NCBI RefSeq assembly: GCF_019145205.1
Contig: NZ_JAHSTT010000014.1
Coordinates: forward strand, 1 to 64,000
From: Pseudomonas khavaziana
GTDB taxonomy: Bacteria > Pseudomonadota > Gammaproteobacteria > Pseudomonadales > Pseudomonadaceae
DNA: 64,000 bases
Direction: 5' to 3'
In this document: piece by piece, positions 59,858-64,000 of the stretch
Numbering within the stretch: position 1 is the stretch's first letter
Layout of the letters: each line of letters begins with the position of its first letter
Notes under the pieces: model-generated
Told to the model about the DNA's origin: nothing
What the model saw: the letters and a program-made list of their open reading frames with translations, nothing else
Database searches by the model: none
Position numbers and translations under genes: made by a program

Positions 59858-60397
59858 ATGAAAGCCAAGGCCGATGCGCCCTTCGTACCCCTGAATATTG
59901 CAGTATTGACCGTCAGCGACACTCGTACCCTGGACACCGACACCTCCGGCCAGGTGTTCGTCGACCGCCTGACTGCCGCCGGCCACCACCTGGCCGAGCG
60001 CGTACTGCTCAAGGACGACCTCTACAAGATCCGCGCCCAGGTTGCCCATTGGATCGCCGAAGACGTGGTGCAAGTGGTGCTGATTACCGGCGGCACCGGT
60101 TTCACCGGCCGCGACAGCACCCCTGAAGCCGTGAGCTGCCTGCTCGACAAACAGGTCGACGGCTTTGGCGAGCTGTTCCGCCAGATATCCGTGGCCGATA
60201 TCGGCACTTCCACTGTGCAATCGCGCGCGCTGGCCGGCCTGGCCAATGGCACCCTGGTGTGCTGCCTGCCGGGTTCCACCAACGCCGTGCGCACCGGTTG
60301 GGACGGCATCCTCGCCGAGCAACTGGATAGCCGTCACCGCCCGTGCAACTTCGTCCCACATCTGAAACAGGCTGAACCCTGTGAATCCCGTGGATAA
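59858..60397 (+). CDS. moaB: Molybdenum cofactor biosynthesis protein MoaB
   Basis: 179-aa MogA/MoaB-type adenylyltransferase fold. LTVSDTRTLDTDTSG, LITGGTGFTGRDSTPEAV and LPGSTNAVRTGWDGIL are family signatures. Overlaps the moeA start by 17 bp. Confidence 0.94.
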   Translation: MKAKADAPFVPLNIAVLTVSDTRTLDTDTSGQVFVDRLTAAGHHLAERVLLKDDLYKIRAQVAHWIAEDVVQVVLITGGTGFTGRDSTPEAVSCLLDKQVDGFGELFRQISVADIGTSTVQSRALAGLANGTLVCCLPGSTNAVRTGWDGILAEQLDSRHRPCNFVPHLKQAEPCESRG

Positions 60398-61607
60398 GCC
60401 GGGCAAGACCGGTGCATTAATGCCGGTGGAAGACGCCTTGCAGCGTCTGCTGGCCATGGCCGAAGCCGCGCCGGTTCGCGAGCAGCAAGTGCTGCCCCTG
60501 GCTGAGTGTGACGGCCGGGTCTTGGCCCAGGACCTGATCTCCACACTTGACCTGCCGCCCTGGCCCAACAGCGCCATGGACGGCTACGCCGTGCGCCTGG
60601 CGGATTGGACCGGCGAACCGCTGGTGGTGAGCCAACGCATTTTCGCCGGCAATGCGCCCGAGCCGTTGGCGCCCGGCACTTGCGCCCGCATCTTTACCGG
60701 CGCGCCGGTACCCCAGGGCGCGGACTGCGTGCAAATGCAGGAAAACGCGGTGGTGCATGCCGACCAGCGCGTCAGTTTTACCGAGCCGCTGCAAGTGGGC
60801 GACAACATCCGCCCCCAGGGCCAGGAAACCACGGTCGGTGAGTGCGTGCTCACCGCCGGTACGCGACTGGGGCCCATCGAGCTGGGCCTGGCCGCGTCCC
60901 TGGGGTGTGATCGTCTCGACGTGGTGCGCCGCGTGCGCGTGGCCGTACTGTCGACCGGCGATGAGTTGATCGAGCCGGGGTTGCCGCTGGGCCCGGGGCA
61001 GATCTACAACAGCAACCGCCGCGTCTTGTGCAACTGGCTGGCGCGCATGGGCTGTGACGTGATCGATGCCGGAATCCTGCCGGATGATCTGGAACAGACC
61101 CGCACGCGCCTGGCGGGCCTGGGCAGCGTCGATCTGATCCTGTCCACTGGCGGTGTTTCGGTAGGTGAAGCGGACTTCCTCGGCATCGCCTTGCGTGAAG
61201 AGGGCGAGCTGGCGCTGTGGAAGCTGGCGATCAAGCCGGGCAAACCGCTGACCTTCGGGCATTTTCGTGGCGTGCCGGTGATCGGCCTGCCAGGCAACCC
61301 GGCCTCGACCCTGGTGACCTTTGCGCTGTTGGCGCGCCCCTATCTGCTACGCCGCCAAGGTGTGGTGCAGGTGCAGCCGCTGCGTTTCGAAGTGCCAGCA
61401 GGGTTCGCCTGGCCCAAGCCGGGTAACCGTCGTGAATACCTGCGTGGGCGTATCGAGCAGGGCAAGGCGGTCATCTACCACAACCAGAGTTCCGGCGTGC
61501 TGCGCAGCGCGGCGTGGGCTGAAGGGTTTGTGGAGGTGATGGAAGGCACGACGCTGGATATCGGTGATCAAGTCAATTTCATTCCCTTGAGCGAAGTCTT
61601 GAGCTGA
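60381..61607 (+). CDS. moeA: Molybdopterin molybdenumtransferase MoeA
   Basis: 408-aa enzyme inserting molybdate. LPPWPNSAMDGYAVR near the N-terminus, FTGAPVPQGADCV, STGDELIEPG, LSTGGVSVGEADF and GLPGNPASTLVTF in order. GTG start at 60381 within moaB, so the two are coupled. Confidence 0.94.
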   Translation: MNPVDKPGKTGALMPVEDALQRLLAMAEAAPVREQQVLPLAECDGRVLAQDLISTLDLPPWPNSAMDGYAVRLADWTGEPLVVSQRIFAGNAPEPLAPGTCARIFTGAPVPQGADCVQMQENAVVHADQRVSFTEPLQVGDNIRPQGQETTVGECVLTAGTRLGPIELGLAASLGCDRLDVVRRVRVAVLSTGDELIEPGLPLGPGQIYNSNRRVLCNWLARMGCDVIDAGILPDDLEQTRTRLAGLGSVDLILSTGGVSVGEADFLGIALREEGELALWKLAIKPGKPLTFGHFRGVPVIGLPGNPASTLVTFALLARPYLLRRQGVVQVQPLRFEVPAGFAWPKPGNRREYLRGRIEQGKAVIYHNQSSGVLRSAAWAEGFVEVMEGTTLDIGDQVNFIPLSEVLS

Positions 61608-61632
61608 ACACAGAGCGAAAATGTGGCCGGCT

Positions 61633-61731
61633 CCAAATGTGGGAGGGCGACTTGCTCCCGATAGCGGCGTATCAGTTGAAATAATGTGACTGACACACCG
61701 CAATCGGGAGCAAGCCCCCTCCCGCACTTGG
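61633..61731. repeat. REPIN (GTGGGAGGGGGCTTG type)
   Basis: CCAAATGTGGGAGGGCGACT and its near complement (GGGAGCAAGCCCCCTCCCGC, then ACTTGG) flank about 30 bp between convergent moeA and the FlhB-C gene. Second member of this family in the window. Confidence 0.88.
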
Positions 61732-61753
61732 ATGTGTATATGCCTGTGGCTAC

Positions 61754-62083
61754 TCAGTAATCGTCGCCACGCTCTGTGACATCCCGCTCCACCGGCCCCG
61801 CATCCGGGTCGTACCCTGCCGGGAACTTGCCCTTCAATGTCCACGCAAACGCAATGATCTCGGCAATCGTGCGATAGAGCTCTTCTGGAATACTGTCCCC
61901 CAGTTCCATGCGCGCCAGCAACTTCACCAGCTCTGCGTTTTCATAGATGGGTACTTCGTTTTCCCGGGCCAGCTTGAGGATGGCTTCGGCCAGGGCCTCG
62001 TCGCCCTTGGCGGTCAGCGTGGGTGCCTGTTGGCCGTCGTACTTGAGGGCAATGGCCTGGCGGGGTGGGGTGGCGTTCTTCAT
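61754..62083 (-). CDS. FlhB C-terminal domain-like protein
   Basis: 109-aa protein resembling only the cytoplasmic C-terminal domain of FlhB/YscU (ATPPRQAIALKYDGQQAPTLTAKGDEALAEAILKLARENEVPIYEN). The autocleavage NPTH is not present; it begins at about the place of the -C fragment. No membrane part. Such FlhB-C proteins may modulate the flagellar export gate. Overlaps the upstream fliK-like gene by four bases. Confidence 0.85.
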   Translation of the reverse strand: MKNATPPRQAIALKYDGQQAPTLTAKGDEALAEAILKLARENEVPIYENAELVKLLARMELGDSIPEELYRTIAEIIAFAWTLKGKFPAGYDPDAGPVERDVTERGDDY

Positions 62084-63657
62084 GCGGTTTCATCCACCCA
62101 GCGTTGTTCCAGTCCGGTTTTGGGGCCGCGTGGCGGGGTGCCCAAGTGGCAATTCAGGTCGCCGACGTCAATCCCCGAGGACACCAGGCGTTCGCGCAGG
62201 CTGCCCAAGTGGCTTTCGATCAGGCTGGCCGTGAACGGGCGGCTGGCCCACAACTGGCTGGACAGTTTGCCCTGGGTCAATTGCGCCTGGACTTGCAGCG
62301 GCCCCAGCGGCTCCATGTCGAAGGCCAGTTCGACGCGCCAGAGCATCTGTTTCGGTTCTTTTTTATCCTTGCGTTCGGGCTGGTCCTTGTCGGGCGCCGG
62401 TTCCTCGCGCTGAAACTTGACCTGCAACGGTACGATGTCTTGCAAGGTGCGCATGGGGATTTCCAGCTGCCAGGTGGTTTGCAGGCGGCCGTCGGCGGTG
62501 GTGCCGGTCTGTTCCAGGCTCGACAATTGATGGCTCTGCAAGCGGGAGATCGCGCCGGCGGCCAGGCGCAGCAGGTTCTCGAGGTCGCCTTCACCTTCGA
62601 GTTTGGCCATCAACCGCTCGGGCAGCGGGAAGCTTGCGGGTATCTGCCGGGCGCCGACCTGGCCGAGGGTGTTCAACGGGCTGCGGACAAAGTGTGGCAG
62701 CGCCTGGGCCAGGGTATTGGCGGCGAGGATGGCATTCAGGTTGGTGCTGGCGGGCAGGGTGGGCAGCAGGTCCGCGACCAGGCGCAACAGCGCGCCTTTC
62801 ATATCCAGCGGGGGGATCTGCGGGTTCTGCCCGGCGAGCAATTTGGCCTCCAGGAAAGCACCGCTGTTCTGGATCACCTGCGCCAGCACCTTGGGGTTGC
62901 TGACTTGCGCCAGGTCGGGCAACGCCGCCAATAAACGCTCGGCAGCGGCCCGCAGGTCGGCGGAGGTGCTGTCGCCACGAGGCAGGTTTTGCAAGGCGCT
63001 GAACACGGCATCCAGCGAGCCTTGGCGACTTTGCTGGGTGGCAAGCTGCTGGGTTACGGCCAGTTGGTCCTTCAAGCCGCTCAATGGCACGAAGCTCAGG
63101 GTTTGCGCGTTCTGCACCACGGCGCTGAGCAAGCTGCCAACCCGCAGGGGTTGAGGGCTTTCCAGCGTCAGGGTGGCACCGGCCAGGGCGTTATTGAGCA
63201 CGCTCACCAGCGAGCGATAGATCGCCGGCTGCCCCGTGCCCTGGGGCAGCATCTGCGTGGTCAGCACCTTGGCTTGCAGCAGCGTGCCCACCGGCATTTG
63301 CGAGGTATCGAGGCGGGTGAGGGCGGCAACGTTGGCGCTCATGGCCTGCTGCAAGGTGATGGCCAGGTTGCCCGCAGGCGCCTGGCTCACCGCCACATTG
63401 CTGCCCAATGGCAAGGGCTGGGCGCTGCTGGCCTGTACCAGGGTCTGGCGACCGCCTTCGAGGGTCAGTTTGAGCAACAACTGGAAGGCTTCGCTGCCCT
63501 GTTTCAGCGCGATGACCTCGGCGTTCACAGTTTTCCCTGGGCCGATCAGGCCGGCCTGCGGCTCCAGCAGCTTGAGCAGCTCACCCGCCGCAGGCAGCGG
63601 GGCAGGTTTGGGCGCTGGCGCTGGAGGCAGTGGAGGTAGGTTGATCTCGCCGGTCAT
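62080..63657 (-). CDS. FliK-like flagellar hook-length control protein
   Basis: 525-aa protein with proline-rich N-terminus, a long A/L/Q-rich middle (helical ruler-like), and a C-terminal Flg_hook domain (about 410-500; MRTLQDIVPLQVKFQREE, WRVELAFDMEPLGPLQVQAQL). It pairs with the FlhB-C gene, matching the interaction of FliK with FlhB in substrate switching. It is separate from any main flagellar cluster in this window, so its role may be accessory. Start at 63657 (MTGEINLPPL). Confidence 0.82.
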   Translation of the reverse strand: MTGEINLPPLPPAPAPKPAPLPAAGELLKLLEPQAGLIGPGKTVNAEVIALKQGSEAFQLLLKLTLEGGRQTLVQASSAQPLPLGSNVAVSQAPAGNLAITLQQAMSANVAALTRLDTSQMPVGTLLQAKVLTTQMLPQGTGQPAIYRSLVSVLNNALAGATLTLESPQPLRVGSLLSAVVQNAQTLSFVPLSGLKDQLAVTQQLATQQSRQGSLDAVFSALQNLPRGDSTSADLRAAAERLLAALPDLAQVSNPKVLAQVIQNSGAFLEAKLLAGQNPQIPPLDMKGALLRLVADLLPTLPASTNLNAILAANTLAQALPHFVRSPLNTLGQVGARQIPASFPLPERLMAKLEGEGDLENLLRLAAGAISRLQSHQLSSLEQTGTTADGRLQTTWQLEIPMRTLQDIVPLQVKFQREEPAPDKDQPERKDKKEPKQMLWRVELAFDMEPLGPLQVQAQLTQGKLSSQLWASRPFTASLIESHLGSLRERLVSSGIDVGDLNCHLGTPPRGPKTGLEQRWVDETA

Positions 63658-63709
63658 CGTGCACGTCGTCTCTGGGGAAATTGCCCTCTTTAGAGTAGGG
63701 CATCGCATG

Positions 63710-63715
63710 TATAAT
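63710..63715 (+). promoter_or_regulatory. Candidate -10 box upstream of ccmA
   Basis: Perfect TATAAT followed by a GC-rich discriminator, 143 bp before the ccmA start; the -35 is weak. Confidence 0.35.
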
Positions 63716-63857
63716 GCCGCCCGTCTGCAAAGAGAGCGGTAAAAACCTCACAACTATTTGATCCAGCTCTCTAAAATCGGTCGCCAAAGTCGTTATTGTG
63801 CATCTCTCTTTAACGGCCGCTGCACCGCCGACTTGAACCGTAAAGGCCCGCGATCTC

Positions 63858-64000
63858 TTGACCAGCCCTCTTCTTGAAGCCGTAGCGCTTGCCTGTGAAC
63901 GCGACCTGCGCCTGTTGTTCGAGCAACTCGAGCTGCGGCTGGCGGGCGGCGACATGGTGCAAATCAGCGGGCCCAATGGCAGCGGCAAGACCAGCCTGCT
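63858..64000 (+). CDS. ccmA: Heme exporter ATP-binding protein CcmA, 5' part
   Basis: Runs off the window after 47 codons. Encodes L/MTSPLLEAVALACERDLRLL and then QISGPNGSGKTSL, the Walker A motif of CcmA, an ABC ATPase of cytochrome c maturation. TTG start at 63858. Placement after a fliK-like/flhB-C pair matches gene order I recall from other Pseudomonas. Confidence 0.85.
   Translation, partial: MTSPLLEAVALACERDLRLLFEQLELRLAGGDMVQISGPNGSGKTSL

Overview
The window is chromosomal DNA of a Pseudomonas, most likely of the P. fluorescens group. Evidence: Pseudomonas-type proteins throughout (OprI, CysB, an EarP/EF-P pair with Arg32, SagS, thiopurine methyltransferase, AlaA), several REPINs of the two common fluorescens-group palindrome types, and gene order that matches, as far as I remember it, the P. 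aeruginosa stretches around tesA-oprI, earP-efp-ohr-ohrR and htpX-alaA-msrB-gpx-sagS. It is GC-rich and densely coded. I see no tRNA, rRNA, CRISPR array, prophage or insertion sequence.

Layout. 1-5.3 kb: chemoreceptor, TatD nuclease, MltF-like lytic transglycosylase, DoxX protein, small hypothetical. 5.3-10.05 kb: accessory-looking block with a GldA/GldF/GldG-like ABC system on the minus strand, diverging across an AT-rich gap from an unknown proline-rich/coiled-coil protein. 10.1-25.7 kb: greB, YbbAP-type exporter diverging from tesA, L,D-transpeptidase, oprI, aroF-type DAHP synthase, PilZ-like and thioredoxin-like genes whose start codons overlap on opposite strands, PanE-like reductase, 5'-nucleotidase, UspA, cysB, GreA/B-like factor, earP and efp. 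25.7-34.8 kb: ohr/ohrR (ohrR appears frameshifted at its 3' end), two LysR regulators, a TSUP transporter, DUF1127, a YcaQ-type glycosylase, class II DAHP synthase, a spermidine-synthase-like protein, a repeat-filled gap and an enoyl-CoA hydratase. 35-46 kb: DEAD-box helicase, dioxygenase, tpm, htpX, alaA, msrB, gpx, sagS, DUF815 ATPase and free-methionine sulfoxide reductase. 46-51 kb: a BvgS/EvgS/RocS-type phosphorelay sensor, its NarL-type regulator and a stand-alone receiver, with TTCCTACA boxes around them. 51-64 kb: dGTPase-like protein, YqjD/YqjE-type membrane operon, amtB, Kef antiporter, glutaredoxin-like protein, a small gene behind a LexA box, RluA-family synthase, a molybdenum-cofactor set (mobA, moaB, moeA), a FlhB-C/FliK-like pair and the 5' end of ccmA.

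Most of this is Pseudomonas core housekeeping: envelope (oprI, transglycosylase, L,D-transpeptidase), oxidative damage repair (ohr, msrB, gpx, fRMsr), aromatic amino-acid entry (two unrelated DAHP synthases), translation (EF-P and its rhamnosyltransferase) and signalling. The stretches most worth a second look are the GldAFG-like block, the Roc-like phosphorelay with its boxes and lone receiver, the ohrR frameshift, the LexA-box gene, and the palindromes that carry stop codons.
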